DNA of 64,000 nucleotides. Origin: Epilithonimonas mollis (GTDB lineage: Bacteria; Bacteroidota; Bacteroidia; Flavobacteriales; Weeksellaceae). The stretch lies in assembly GCF_900142325.1 (NCBI RefSeq), contig NZ_FRAM01000003.1, forward strand, positions 310,001 to 374,000, read 5' to 3'. The notes beneath the pieces are model-generated. The model saw only the letters and a list, made by a program, of their open reading frames with translations. It was not told the DNA's origin and did not search any database. The position numbers were made by a program, and so were the translations under genes. The stretch's first letter is position 1, and the number at the start of each line of letters is the position of its first letter. Shown here one piece after another: positions 24,819 to 33,952 of the stretch.

Positions 24819-25685
24819 TTATTTTGATTCCTGTCTCAATTTTTCAAAATAATCATCTTCCAATTCCTTCAGATATTTGAAATAATTTTCTTTGTCCATA
24901 AACAATTTCGGACTGTAAGCGTCTCCCGGTTTACGTTTCTCATGCAAATCGAATTGGCTGGCGTGTGAAGCGACCCAAACATCAAAATCCAGTTTTTTCA
25001 TCGCATCGAAAGTAAATGCATAATCTTTTTGCATATCGGGGTAAGCATGAACATCAGAAAATTTGTGATCGATGATAATGGACGGCATATTGGCAATCAA
25101 TACTTTGTAAGTCCTGTCTTTGTCCTTGGTTTCGAAGAGGAAACTGCAAGAACCTTTCGTATGTCCGGGATGATGAAGCAAAGTCAAAGTTGTATTTCCT
25201 AACTTGATTTTGTCATTATTTTTCAAAAGAAAATCAGGCGTAAGCGGTTTAAACGTCACACCATATTTTCCTAATTCGTAGTCAGATTTTCCTCCGGATT
25301 TTATTTCTGCCAGCTCTTCCTGATCAACATAAAGTTTTGCACCGGTTTCTTTTTTGATGTCTGCCATTGCGCCCATATGATCAAAATGAGCCTGAGTCAA
25401 AGTGAGGATTTTGATGTCTTTAAATTTGAAACCTAATTTCTCAATATTAGCTTTGATTTGCGGATAAGAATCTGCTAATCCTGTATTGATAAGGATGCTT
25501 CCTTTATTCGTAACAACAAGATAAGATGCCAGGTCATTAGTTCCGACATAGTACAGATTACCGACAATCCTGAAAGGTTCATAAGACTGCGACCAGTTTT
25601 CAGGGTTATTTTTTGGCTCTGTTACTGTTTGTCCATTTCCGAAAAACGAAATGACTATGAGAAATAGAAATGTAATTTTTTTCAT
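24819..25685 (-). CDS. Subclass B3 metallo-beta-lactamase, Gln116 type
   Basis: The ATG at 25683-25685 gives a normal signal peptide (MKKITFLFLIVISFFGNGQ); the longer frame adds an unlikely 21-residue prefix. The 288-residue periplasmic enzyme hydrolyses beta-lactams, including carbapenems in related proteins. Zinc ligands: TQAHFDHMG (Gln in place of His116, then His118, Asp120, His121), HHPGHTKGS (His196) and ASHASQF (His263). The His116-to-Gln change is the hallmark of the GOB-like B3-Q group known from Elizabethkingia. It is probably an intrinsic resistance gene; no mobile element is near. Confidence 0.9.
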   Translation of the reverse strand: MKKITFLFLIVISFFGNGQTVTEPKNNPENWSQSYEPFRIVGNLYYVGTNDLASYLVVTNKGSILINTGLADSYPQIKANIEKLGFKFKDIKILTLTQAHFDHMGAMADIKKETGAKLYVDQEELAEIKSGGKSDYELGKYGVTFKPLTPDFLLKNNDKIKLGNTTLTLLHHPGHTKGSCSFLFETKDKDRTYKVLIANMPSIIIDHKFSDVHAYPDMQKDYAFTFDAMKKLDFDVWVASHASQFDLHEKRKPGDAYSPKLFMDKENYFKYLKELEDDYFEKLRQESK

Positions 25686-25810
25686 AATGTATGATGTGTA
25701 GGAAGAATGATAATTTAGTTTACTCAAATGAATCGCTAATACAAACATAATAGATTAATAAATATCTTGAAAATCATATCGGATTTATTTGATTAAAATA
25801 TAAGACTTAC

Positions 25811-25845
25811 TAAAAAAAATACCCTCCAGAAATATTCCGGAGGGC
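25811..25845 (-). terminator. Rho-independent terminator of the M36 metallopeptidase gene
   Basis: On the minus strand GCCCTCCGGAATATTTCTGG AGGG forms a long stem (CCCTCC/GGAGGG plus inner pairs) followed by a run of T. It lies about 25 bases after the stop codon. Confidence 0.85.
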
Positions 25846-25869
25846 AAATTTTAAATTATCAGATAAATA

Positions 25870-28467
25870 TTATTTATTAATAATCAATTTTGAACTATAG
25901 TTTAGCCCAATTCCTGAAGCTTTTACAACGTATACACCATTCGCAAGCTTTTGAGTATTGACAGCTTCTTTTGAAGAAGGATCAATCTGTTGCTGAGAAA
26001 CTAATTTTCCAGATGCGTCATAAATCTCTACATTAACTTTCCCCAGAATGGTATTTTTGAAATTAAGGAAAACTTCATTTTTGGCAGGGTTAGGATAGAT
26101 GCTGAATCCTTTTACGGATGTCACTTCATTAGTTGCCAAAGCACACTCTGCAGGAACAGTGAAATCTTCTACCTGATCATTGATATTTGTTTTAGAGCCG
26201 GCATTTGCGTTCACACCCACACCTCTCTTAGCAAAGACATTCCAGATTGTACATTTATTAGAACCGCCTGTCGACGCCTGATCAGCAGCAATGATAGCAT
26301 CTCTTCCCATGATGAAAGTCGGGTAACAGCCTTGCAGTTTAAGCCCATCAACAACAGCCTGGAAAACCCTGGCCGAGCCGGAGTTAGGGTCTGCGGTAAT
26401 ATCATTATTGAAACCATATTTTTCAACATATTTCCAATGGAGATCCCAAAGAATAGTCGCCCAGACAAACCCGATCGAGTGAACATCCGGAACAAGAGCT
26501 CCGTTGGCATTGGTGTATTCCATACCATTGGTATCTCCATAAGTAAATCCGTTGATCGCAGGATCCGGAGAATATTTTGCGGGACGGATGCCAACACCTG
26601 TTGTTGGTTCACCCGATGCAAAAGTTCCGATGCCTCTCGGAACAGAAGCATTGTCTGTGGATTTCATGGTTAACATCAATGCCAGAAAATCTGACCATCC
26701 TTCACCCATTTGTTCTTTATCTGCGCTAGAGCTAAGACAGCTTACAGATGTTCCTGTAAGTCTTGTGGATAATCCGTGCCCATACTCGTGGCTGATGATT
26801 CCATTATCCAGACTGCCGTCTTTTACAGGAATGCTCAGCGTGACATTAACATTCTGACTGCCGTTGATCAAGTTAGTGATAGCTTCTCCCCTGGACTGTG
26901 GAAGAAAAACAGAAGGAATATTGATTGGTGTAGTTCCGTCTCCGGACATATTGCTGATTGCTTCTCCAGGATTGGTTTCTGCATTTGGAGAGTTATAGAT
27001 AATGCCTGCAATAGCACCTGCATCTTCCAGATTTTTTACTTTTACAATGAAGTTACAGTTTCCTCTTTGTGCAATTCCAATTTTACCTGTCAGAGAACCT
27101 GTCGGAAGTGCAGTACACGCATCCAAAATCGGAGAAATTGCTACATCTCCAGTGACAGACTTTTTCCATAAAGGCGGTCCGAAATATCCTAAACCAACTG
27201 AAGGAATTGAAGTTCCTGCAAGACCGGACGGAGCGTTATATGAAAAATAAGGCTGCGCTCCCAACCAGATGTACATCTGCATCCTTGGTCTTGTACCATC
27301 GGAAGGCGTAGAAAAATTGGCATTGTTATAATAATTCAATGATAGATCAGCTACCCCTGCTCCATCTCTTGCCTCAGCCAAAACATAATCGTTCTGTCCG
27401 CCACCTTTTCCAAAATTATAAGCCTGGAAATTTTTAGAAGTTTCGGTGAAGCCGAATTTATAAAGAACATCATGAACCCTGTTATTCACATAAAACAAAT
27501 TGGTGATAGAAGCATCTTTATAGCTGTCCAGACCATTTGCAGTATTCAGCGGGAAATCAAATATGTGAGAGTTGCCTCCATCAGCAGATAAACCTATTGC
27601 GTTGGTACTGTTCTCATCGGTATAAGCGTATACGTTGTTTCCTCTGGTGATGTTATACTCTGTAGCATTGTCATTTTGCCAGCCCAGCGAAGATGCACTA
27701 AGATCCCATGGATTGGTAACAATGCTTCTATTGCCAAAAGTTGGTGCTTCTATAGGAAATGGATAAACATTGTAAGATGCATTATTGACCAGAAATGGTG
27801 TAGTTGGCGCTCCAATTGTTTTGTCAGGAATATTTGCGGAATTATGATTGTGTTCATGTGTTCTTCCGAAAGTTCCGTCTGCAAAGTTGCATGAAAGCGT
27901 CAGGTTATCTTTGCTATAAATTGTTCCCGTTTTTGCATCTGCAATGATGTGCCACAGATTGCTGGACTTCTGCTCATAGAACTCCATTTCATAGGAAAGC
28001 ACAAGTTCCGATCCATTATCATAATACACAAGAGCAGGTTCCTTTATTTCGCCTTTTGTCAAAGATTGTTTATAAGACTGTGCATCTGAAAGTTTAAGAT
28101 TTTCAACAACTTTGATAAAAATTTTTGATGCGTCCTGAGCTTGGGAAGTTCCGGATAATTTTGCCGTTCTGGAGCTGAAATCACCAGTGAAGTTAAGGAC
28201 ATTATTATCTCTTATTAAAAGTGTGGATGAGTTTCCGAATACCGGAATCCCATTATAGGTCTGTTGTATTTTCACCACTGTAGCCTTCAGAGATTCCGAA
28301 GGATCTTCTGATGAGATAATAAAGTCTGTGTTAGCAGCATTTTTTCCAATAGCCAGATTCGATCTCAGATAATTTTCGACAACATTTTTGTGTTGTTGTG
28401 CAAAAACAGAATTGACAGTGAGCAAGGAAAAAACAGCAACAAGAATTGGTAGTTTTCTGTTCTTCAT
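25870..28467 (-). CDS. Secreted M36 (fungalysin-type) metallopeptidase with T9SS sorting domain
   Basis: The 865-residue exoprotease has a signal peptide, an N-terminal FTP/PepSY-like propeptide (about 25-180), the M36 catalytic domain with HEYGH at residues 560-564 (zinc ligands and catalytic Glu) and the third-ligand region EQMGEGWSDFLAL, an inserted PA domain (about 440-540, with ALPTGSLTGKIGIAQRGNCN), and a T9SS type A C-terminal sorting domain (GFSIYPNPAKNEVFLNF ... KLIINK). It should be exported by the T9SS and digest extracellular proteins. It has its own terminator. Confidence 0.93.
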   Translation of the reverse strand: MKNRKLPILVAVFSLLTVNSVFAQQHKNVVENYLRSNLAIGKNAANTDFIISSEDPSESLKATVVKIQQTYNGIPVFGNSSTLLIRDNNVLNFTGDFSSRTAKLSGTSQAQDASKIFIKVVENLKLSDAQSYKQSLTKGEIKEPALVYYDNGSELVLSYEMEFYEQKSSNLWHIIADAKTGTIYSKDNLTLSCNFADGTFGRTHEHNHNSANIPDKTIGAPTTPFLVNNASYNVYPFPIEAPTFGNRSIVTNPWDLSASSLGWQNDNATEYNITRGNNVYAYTDENSTNAIGLSADGGNSHIFDFPLNTANGLDSYKDASITNLFYVNNRVHDVLYKFGFTETSKNFQAYNFGKGGGQNDYVLAEARDGAGVADLSLNYYNNANFSTPSDGTRPRMQMYIWLGAQPYFSYNAPSGLAGTSIPSVGLGYFGPPLWKKSVTGDVAISPILDACTALPTGSLTGKIGIAQRGNCNFIVKVKNLEDAGAIAGIIYNSPNAETNPGEAISNMSGDGTTPINIPSVFLPQSRGEAITNLINGSQNVNVTLSIPVKDGSLDNGIISHEYGHGLSTRLTGTSVSCLSSSADKEQMGEGWSDFLALMLTMKSTDNASVPRGIGTFASGEPTTGVGIRPAKYSPDPAINGFTYGDTNGMEYTNANGALVPDVHSIGFVWATILWDLHWKYVEKYGFNNDITADPNSGSARVFQAVVDGLKLQGCYPTFIMGRDAIIAADQASTGGSNKCTIWNVFAKRGVGVNANAGSKTNINDQVEDFTVPAECALATNEVTSVKGFSIYPNPAKNEVFLNFKNTILGKVNVEIYDASGKLVSQQQIDPSSKEAVNTQKLANGVYVVKASGIGLNYSSKLIINK

Positions 28468-28533
28468 AAATAATTAATTTAGATTTAAAAATTTTCACTA
28501 AATTATTAAAAATAAAATAAATGCACACCAGCA

Positions 28534-28567
28534 ATAAAAAAACATCTCAAATATTTGAGATGTTTTC
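28534..28567 (-). terminator. Rho-independent terminator of the T9SS cargo gene
   Basis: AACATCTCAAATATTTGAGATGTT is a perfect palindrome, followed on the minus strand by a run of seven T. It stops transcription between the gene at 28594 and the M36 gene. Confidence 0.85.
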
Positions 28568-28593
28568 ATTATCATACAAGCAAAAAGCAACTA

Positions 28594-29352
28594 TTACTGT
28601 TTTTTTACAATTTTAGTAGTTTCGGTTTTGCCATCCTTATAATTTATAGTGATTAGATAGATACCTGCTTTCAGATCATTAAGTTTCAATTCTTTGGAAA
28701 CATTACTGGTAGTTTTAATCATTCTTCCTGATAGGTCTGTAATCAAAACATTATTTACATTTTCCGGATTATTTAAGAATACCATATTCATAAAAGGATT
28801 AGGATAAACACTATTACTTTTCTTATCCATGTCGGAAACTGCCAAAACATTACTCTGAGACATCACGATATCATCAATAATAACATTATAGTCTCCACTA
28901 ATATAATTACCTTCTATTCTGAACCTAAAATCAGAAGTAGGTATAAATCCTTGTGGAAAAGATGTAGCCCAAGTGTTACAAGACAGGGTGGAATTAAGGT
29001 TAATAGTATCATAAAGGACAAAATTATTACCTCCATCGACAGAGTAATAGATTTTAAGATTTCCATTCACAGTATTCTGGCCGTAGACATAGACTTTATA
29101 TTTGAAAGAAACATCAAGTTTCCCACCGTTTGATGCTGTGGTGACATAAGAAATTGTACCCGTAGTGCCGCCGGACCAGAAATTTCTGGTTGCACCATAA
29201 GAGCCTGTGCAAGGAGAAACCACGCTACTCCTGTAAAAAGATGTATAAGAAAACCCTGCATAAGAAGATGTTTCGAAACCCTGATTGACATTAATCTGAG
29301 CAGACAGATACAGTCCCATAATCATGGCAAAAAGAGATAAAGCTTTTTTCAT
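28594..29352 (-). CDS. Secreted T9SS cargo protein of unknown function
   Basis: The ATG at 29350-29352 gives a proper signal peptide (MKKALSLFAMIMGLYLSAQ); a longer frame is open but unlikely. The 252-residue protein has a beta-sandwich region (NFWSGGTTGTISYVTTA, LKIYYSVDGGNNFVLYDTIN, YNVIIDDIVMSQ) like choice-of-anchor or MAM-like domains that bind sugars or proteins. The C-terminus (SVYPNPFMNMVFLNN ... TETTKIVKKQ) is a T9SS type A sorting domain, so it should be displayed on the surface. Confidence 0.83.
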   Translation of the reverse strand: MKKALSLFAMIMGLYLSAQINVNQGFETSSYAGFSYTSFYRSSVVSPCTGSYGATRNFWSGGTTGTISYVTTASNGGKLDVSFKYKVYVYGQNTVNGNLKIYYSVDGGNNFVLYDTINLNSTLSCNTWATSFPQGFIPTSDFRFRIEGNYISGDYNVIIDDIVMSQSNVLAVSDMDKKSNSVYPNPFMNMVFLNNPENVNNVLITDLSGRMIKTTSNVSKELKLNDLKAGIYLITINYKDGKTETTKIVKKQ

Positions 29353-29383
29353 ATTGTCAATTTTATAAGTTATTAGGTTTAAA

Positions 29384-29410
29384 AAAGCCACCTCAATAAA
29401 AAGGTGGCTA
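29384..29410 (-). terminator. Rho-independent terminator of rpsA
   Basis: AGCCACCT and AGGTGGCT form an eight-pair stem; on the minus strand a run of six T follows. It lies 23 bases past the rpsA stop. Confidence 0.88.
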
Positions 29411-29432
29411 GATATATGAAATGAAACTGGGA

Positions 29433-31229
29433 TTATTTACCGCCTTCCATTTTCTTTTTAAGTTCTGCTAATGCATCGATATCTCCAAGAGTAGATCTTT
29501 CTTCGTTGTTGGAAGAAGAAGCTACGTTTCCTGATCTGTTAGAATTATCTCTTACATTCTTTTTCTCCTCATCTCTGAAGATACCTGTATGAGATACTAC
29601 TACTCTTTTGAATTCTTTGTTGAACTCGATAACTTTGAACTCAGCAGTTTCTCCTTTCTTGATTTTGGATCCATCTTCTTTCTCCAATAATCTTGATGGG
29701 CAGAATGCTTCAACCTCAGCATCTTCGAACTGTACAGAAGCCCCTTTATCGTGAACTTCTACTGCGGTTCCTGTATGTACAGTTCCTTCAGCATATTTAG
29801 TTTCGAATTTATCCCAAGGATTCTCTGTCAATTGTTTGTGACCCAAAGACAATCTTCTTGCCTGAGTATCCAGTTCAAGAACTACAACATCCAGTTTATC
29901 ACCAACGTTGCAGAATTCTGATGGATGCTTGATTTTCTTAGTCCAGGAAAGATCTGAGATGTAGATCAAACCGTCGATACCTTCTTCTAATTCTACGAAA
30001 ACACCGAAGTTTGTAAAGTTTCTTACAGTTCCAACGTGTTGAGAACCTACAGGATACTTAGCTTCGATATTTTCCCAAGGATCTTTGTTCAATTGCTTGA
30101 TACCCAAAGAGATTTTCCTGTCTTCTCTATCAAGAGTAAGAACTTCTGCTTCTACTTCATCACCAACTTTTACAAAATCTCCGGCACTTCTCAAGTGAGT
30201 AGACCAAGACATTTCAGAAACGTGGATTAATCCTTCTACACCTGGAGCGATCTCTACGAAAGCACCATAGTCAGCAAGAACTACTACTTTTCCTTTTACT
30301 TTATCTCCAACTTTTAAGTCAGCAGAAAGCGCATCCCAAGGGTGAGCTTCCAATTGCTTCATACCCAACTGGATTCTTGTTTTCTCATCATCAAAGTCAA
30401 GGATAACCACTTTCACAGTCTGTCCGTCTTCAAGGATTTCAGATGGATGGTTTACTCTAGACCAAGAAAGATCTGTAATGTGGATCAATCCGTCAACACC
30501 TCCAAGATCTACGAATACACCGTAAGAAGTAATGTTCTTAACAGTACCTTCAAGAACCTGACCTTTTTCAAGCTGTGCGATGATTTCTTTTTTCTGACCT
30601 TCGATATCTGCTTCGATCAATGCTTTGTGAGATACCACTACGTTTTTGAACTCAGGGTTGATTTTCACAACTTTGAACTCCATAGTCTTACCTACGAACT
30701 GATCGTAATCTTTAATTGGCTTAACGTCAATCTGAGAACCTGGTAAGAATGCTTCGATGCCGTGTACGTCTACGATCATACCACCTTTAGTTCTTGATTT
30801 CACAAAACCGTTTACGATTTCTCCTGTTTCGTGTAGCTCATTTACTCTATCCCAAGCTTTAAGCGTTCTTGCTTTTTTGTGAGATAACTGTAACTGACCT
30901 GTTTTGTCTTCTCTTCTGTCTACCATTACTTCAACTTCATCACCTACTTTCAGGCCTTGGTTGTAACGGAATTCGTTAAGAGAAATAACACCTTCTGATT
31001 TGAAGTTGATATCTACGATTGCTTCTTTGTCAGTTAATCTAACAACTTTACCAGTGATAACATCGTTATCCGTAAGGTCGTTCAAAGAACCATTATAGAT
31101 CTCTTCCAATTCTTTCTTCTCGCTTCTGTCTTCTGCATTAAGTCCTGATTCGAAAGATTCCCAATCAAATTGTTCTGGTGCTACGTTTTGGTTCAAAAGA
31201 ACCTCTGCTGAATTTGTCTCTTTTGACAT
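29433..31229 (-). CDS. rpsA: 30S ribosomal protein S1
   Basis: S1 helps the 30S subunit bind mRNA. The 598-residue protein holds six S1 (OB-fold) domains, visible by the cores EAIVDINFKSEGVISLNEF, GGMIVDVHGIEAFLPGSQ, GVFVDLGGVDGLIHITDLSW, GAFVEIAPGVEGLIHVSEMSW-like, GVFVELEEGIDGLIYISDLS and GASVQFEDAEVEAFCPS. The three central domains are the most canonical. It is preceded by a promoter at 31353-31383 that leaves an unusually long untranslated leader of about 115 bases, and is followed by a terminator. Confidence 0.97.
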   Translation of the reverse strand: MSKETNSAEVLLNQNVAPEQFDWESFESGLNAEDRSEKKELEEIYNGSLNDLTDNDVITGKVVRLTDKEAIVDINFKSEGVISLNEFRYNQGLKVGDEVEVMVDRREDKTGQLQLSHKKARTLKAWDRVNELHETGEIVNGFVKSRTKGGMIVDVHGIEAFLPGSQIDVKPIKDYDQFVGKTMEFKVVKINPEFKNVVVSHKALIEADIEGQKKEIIAQLEKGQVLEGTVKNITSYGVFVDLGGVDGLIHITDLSWSRVNHPSEILEDGQTVKVVILDFDDEKTRIQLGMKQLEAHPWDALSADLKVGDKVKGKVVVLADYGAFVEIAPGVEGLIHVSEMSWSTHLRSAGDFVKVGDEVEAEVLTLDREDRKISLGIKQLNKDPWENIEAKYPVGSQHVGTVRNFTNFGVFVELEEGIDGLIYISDLSWTKKIKHPSEFCNVGDKLDVVVLELDTQARRLSLGHKQLTENPWDKFETKYAEGTVHTGTAVEVHDKGASVQFEDAEVEAFCPSRLLEKEDGSKIKKGETAEFKVIEFNKEFKRVVVSHTGIFRDEEKKNVRDNSNRSGNVASSSNNEERSTLGDIDALAELKKKMEGGK

Positions 31230-31352
31230 TTTCTAATAAAATTTGTATTCCTAATTTATTCAGACTTTGGCTTTGCTGTGACTCCTGAAAAATATGGAAG
31301 ATGTTAATTGTTAATGTTTTACTCCGCCTAAAGTACGTTCACAAAAGTGGTG

Positions 31353-31383
31353 CAAAAATAGGCATATTATTTGAAATGGACAA
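31353..31383 (-). promoter_or_regulatory. Promoter of rpsA
   Basis: On the minus strand TTG (31381-31383), a 20-base spacer and TATTTTTG (31353-31360) match the Bacteroidetes consensus. The predicted start near 31347 gives a leader of about 115 bases before the rpsA ATG. Confidence 0.7.
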
Positions 31384-31488
31384 CAAATTCAATTTAAATA
31401 TAACACACTGAAAATCAAACCAGAACAATACAATACTTAGGAGCTGTTGGACTTTGTTGAACAATTCCTTTATTCAATTTTAATCAGA

Positions 31489-31569
31489 AGCTGTTCCTGC
31501 TTCCCCTATTACTCCTCGCGTCAAAGCTTTTCTTTCGCTTGCTGTAGGATAACCGTTTCTATCGGCGCT
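31489..31569 (-). repeat. REP-like intergenic hairpin element, copy 3 (degenerate, inverted)
   Basis: Read on the minus strand the segment begins AGCGCCGATAGAAACGG, then ATCCT, and ends AATAGGGGAAGCAGGAACAGCT-like, matching the borders AGCCCCGATGGGAGCGG and AGTGGACAGCGGG of the copy at 49275. The middle is unrelated to the other copies. It lies between the divergent promoters of rpsA and the helicase gene. Apart from it and these promoters, the 407-base gap 31230-31636 holds nothing I can name. Confidence 0.55.
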
Positions 31570-31604
31570 ATTGATAATGCAGTAATCAAAGCTAATCTAA
31601 GAAC

Positions 31605-31632
31605 TTGAACGAGCCAAAAATAATTACCTTTG
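31605..31632 (+). promoter_or_regulatory. Promoter of the DEAD-box helicase gene
   Basis: TTG (31605-31607), a 17-base spacer and TACCTTTG (31625-31632) fit the Bacteroidetes consensus. The ATG follows four bases later, which suggests a leaderless or nearly leaderless mRNA. Confidence 0.6.
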
Positions 31633-31636
31633 CAGA

Positions 31637-32944
31637 ATGGAATTACAACCAATCTTCGAAAAACTGCATATTCAGGACATGAATCAGATGCAGAAATCCA
31701 CATACAATGCTTCTGAAAACGAAACCGACATCGTTCTTCTTTCGCCAACAGGTTCCGGAAAAACTTTGGCATTCTTATTTCCCGTTCTCAGAAATTTAAA
31801 ACCGGATGTGAAAGGCATTCAGGCTTTGATTCTTGTTCCGGCGAGAGAACTGGCTTTGCAAATCGAGCAGGTTTTCAAATCGATGGGAACAGATCTCAAA
31901 GTTTCTGTAGCTTATGGCGGACACGATAAAAAGATAGAAATCAATAACCTAATCGAGGCGCCAGCAGTTTTAATTGGGACGCCGGGAAGAATTGCCTATC
32001 ATCTTAAAAATGAAAATTTCAATCCGGAAACCATTAAGACTTTGGTTTTGGATGAGTTTGACAAAGCCCTGGAATTAGGCTTCCAAGAAGATATGGAATA
32101 TATCATCGGTTCGCTTAATAAACTTTCGCAACGTATTTTGACTTCTGCAACTGTGATGGACAATATTCCGAAGTTTGTAGAACTCAGCAACGAAAAGAAA
32201 ATCAATTTCCTCAAAGAAAACGAGTCAAAACCGAATATTCAGCTGAAAAAAGTGATGACAACACCAGAGGAAAAACTAAACACACTTTTTCAACTCATCT
32301 GTAAAATCGGGAATAAAAGAACCTTGATTTTCTGTAATCACAGAGATGCAGTGGACAGAATTTCTGAATTATTAAGAGAAAAAGGAATCCAGCGGGAAAC
32401 TTTCCACGGCGGAATGGAACAGGACGAGAGGGAACGTGCACTTCTGAAATTCAGAAACGATTCTGCCAGAATTTTGATTACGACAGATCTGGCTTCGCGA
32501 GGTTTGGATATTCCTGAGGTTGAATCGATTGTACATTATCAATTACCGCCGAAAGAAGACGCTTTTATTCACAGAAATGGCCGAACAGCTAGAATGAATG
32601 CGAAAGGTTTTGGCTATCTGATAATGACCGAAGACGAAAATTTTCCTTTCATCAAAAGCAATATACCGGAAGAAAATGTTTCTGAAAGTAATCGAGTTCC
32701 GGAAAGAACACCTAATCAGACAATCTATATCAGTGCAGGAAAAAAAGACAAAGTCAACAAGGTTGATATTGTTGGCTATCTGATTAAAAAAGGTGGCCTT
32801 GGGAAAGAAGACATTGGTTTAATCGAAGTAAAAGACACGACTTCTTACGTTGCTGTCAACCGAAAAAAAACCATAGAATTGCTCAAACAATTGACCAACG
32901 AAAAGCTGAAAGGTAAAAAGGTAAAAATAGAAATCGCTTATTAA
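31637..32944 (+). CDS. DEAD-box RNA helicase, DbpA-like
   Basis: The 435-residue helicase has the Q motif region MNQMQKSTYNA, Walker A SPTGSGKT, VPARELALQ, GTPGRI, motif II DEFD instead of DEAD, TSAT, then the second RecA domain with TLIFCNHRDAV, TTDLASRGLDIPE and HRNGRTAR. The last 75 residues (TIYISAGKKDKVNKVDIVGY ... KVKIEIAY) fit the DbpA RNA-binding domain, which targets 23S rRNA hairpin 92, so a role in 50S subunit assembly is likely. The DEFD variant is unusual. Its promoter leaves almost no leader. Confidence 0.9.
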   Translation: MELQPIFEKLHIQDMNQMQKSTYNASENETDIVLLSPTGSGKTLAFLFPVLRNLKPDVKGIQALILVPARELALQIEQVFKSMGTDLKVSVAYGGHDKKIEINNLIEAPAVLIGTPGRIAYHLKNENFNPETIKTLVLDEFDKALELGFQEDMEYIIGSLNKLSQRILTSATVMDNIPKFVELSNEKKINFLKENESKPNIQLKKVMTTPEEKLNTLFQLICKIGNKRTLIFCNHRDAVDRISELLREKGIQRETFHGGMEQDERERALLKFRNDSARILITTDLASRGLDIPEVESIVHYQLPPKEDAFIHRNGRTARMNAKGFGYLIMTEDENFPFIKSNIPEENVSESNRVPERTPNQTIYISAGKKDKVNKVDIVGYLIKKGGLGKEDIGLIEVKDTTSYVAVNRKKTIELLKQLTNEKLKGKKVKIEIAY

Positions 32945-32981
32945 ATCGAGTTGATAGTTGATGGTTGTCTGTTGATGGAAT

Positions 32982-33872
32982 TTATTCGATTCCAGAAACA
33001 TTCATTTTTAAAGTATAGACAGAATGCGACGCTGTTATAAATAAAGTTGATTTATTTTCCCCACCGAAAGTCACGTTGGAAGTCCAGTCTTCATCAACCG
33101 GAATATTGGTTAGTTTTTCACCTTTACTGTTGAAAATCGTCACTCCTTTTCCTGTGAGGTAGAGATTTCCCTGCTTGTCCAGAGTCATTCCGTCCGAACC
33201 CATTTCGCAGAATAATTTCTTTTCTGATAATTTTCCTTCGCCCAAAATGTTGTAAACATAAGTTTTTCCTGCATCGATATCGGAAACATAAAGCTTTTTG
33301 AGTTTTTCGGAACCGATAATTCCGTTTGGCTGAACAAAAGTTTCAAGCTTCGTAATTTTGCCATTCTGATTTCTATAATAGAGATTTTTATCTTTGATTT
33401 CTTCTTTGAAATATTTCCAGTAATCCCTTTTGTAAAGCGGGTCTGTGAAGTACATTCCGCCAGATTTATCAATCCAAATGTCATTAGGACCATTCAATCT
33501 TTTACCTTCGAAACCTCTCGACAAAACTTCTATCTTTTTATCTTTTGAGATTTTCCAGATTTCGCCATTGTCATCAGAGCAGGTAATCAGATTATCATTT
33601 TTATCGAAATAAGTGCCGTTGGCTCTTCCTGTTTTGTCAAGAAACAATTCGACTTTATCAGTTTTCCAGTTCCAGAAATAGATTTTATCATTCGGCTGGT
33701 CTGTGAAATAGACATTCCCTTCCTTGTCAGAAGCAGGACCTTCCGTAAATGTGAACTGATCCGAGATCAATTTTGGCTTACCGATAAATAATTCATTATG
33801 CTTACTCTGAACATTACAATTAATCAGGAACAGCAGTAATCCTGTTATCCAAAAACTCAAATACTTTTTCAT
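32982..33872 (-). CDS. SMP-30/gluconolactonase-family lipoprotein
   Basis: The 296-residue protein has a lipoprotein signal (lipobox LFLINC, Cys19) and a six-bladed beta-propeller of the SMP-30/gluconolactonase family. Metal ligands are visible: Glu in FTEGPASDKEGN, Asn in LNGPNDIWID, and Asp in EMGSDGMTLDKQGN. It should hydrolyse a sugar lactone or similar ester in the periplasm, substrate unknown. It is convergent with the helicase gene. Confidence 0.9.
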   Translation of the reverse strand: MKKYLSFWITGLLLFLINCNVQSKHNELFIGKPKLISDQFTFTEGPASDKEGNVYFTDQPNDKIYFWNWKTDKVELFLDKTGRANGTYFDKNDNLITCSDDNGEIWKISKDKKIEVLSRGFEGKRLNGPNDIWIDKSGGMYFTDPLYKRDYWKYFKEEIKDKNLYYRNQNGKITKLETFVQPNGIIGSEKLKKLYVSDIDAGKTYVYNILGEGKLSEKKLFCEMGSDGMTLDKQGNLYLTGKGVTIFNSKGEKLTNIPVDEDWTSNVTFGGENKSTLFITASHSVYTLKMNVSGIE

Positions 33873-33902
33873 TCTTCAAATTATAAAGTTGCAAGGTACA
33901 AT

Positions 33903-33934
33903 TTGTAAAAAAGAATTAAAAATAATTATCTTTG
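33903..33934 (+). promoter_or_regulatory. Promoter of the MerR-type regulator gene
   Basis: TTG (33903-33905), 21 bases, and TATCTTTG (33927-33934) match the Bacteroidetes consensus. The ATG lies at 33953. Confidence 0.55.
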
Positions 33935-33952
33935 GAAATTCGATTTTAATCA

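Noticed and set aside
26211-26651. 146-codon frame overlapping the M36 peptidase in another frame
   Set aside because: The M36 frame there encodes the conserved active-site region, so the second frame is a shadow.
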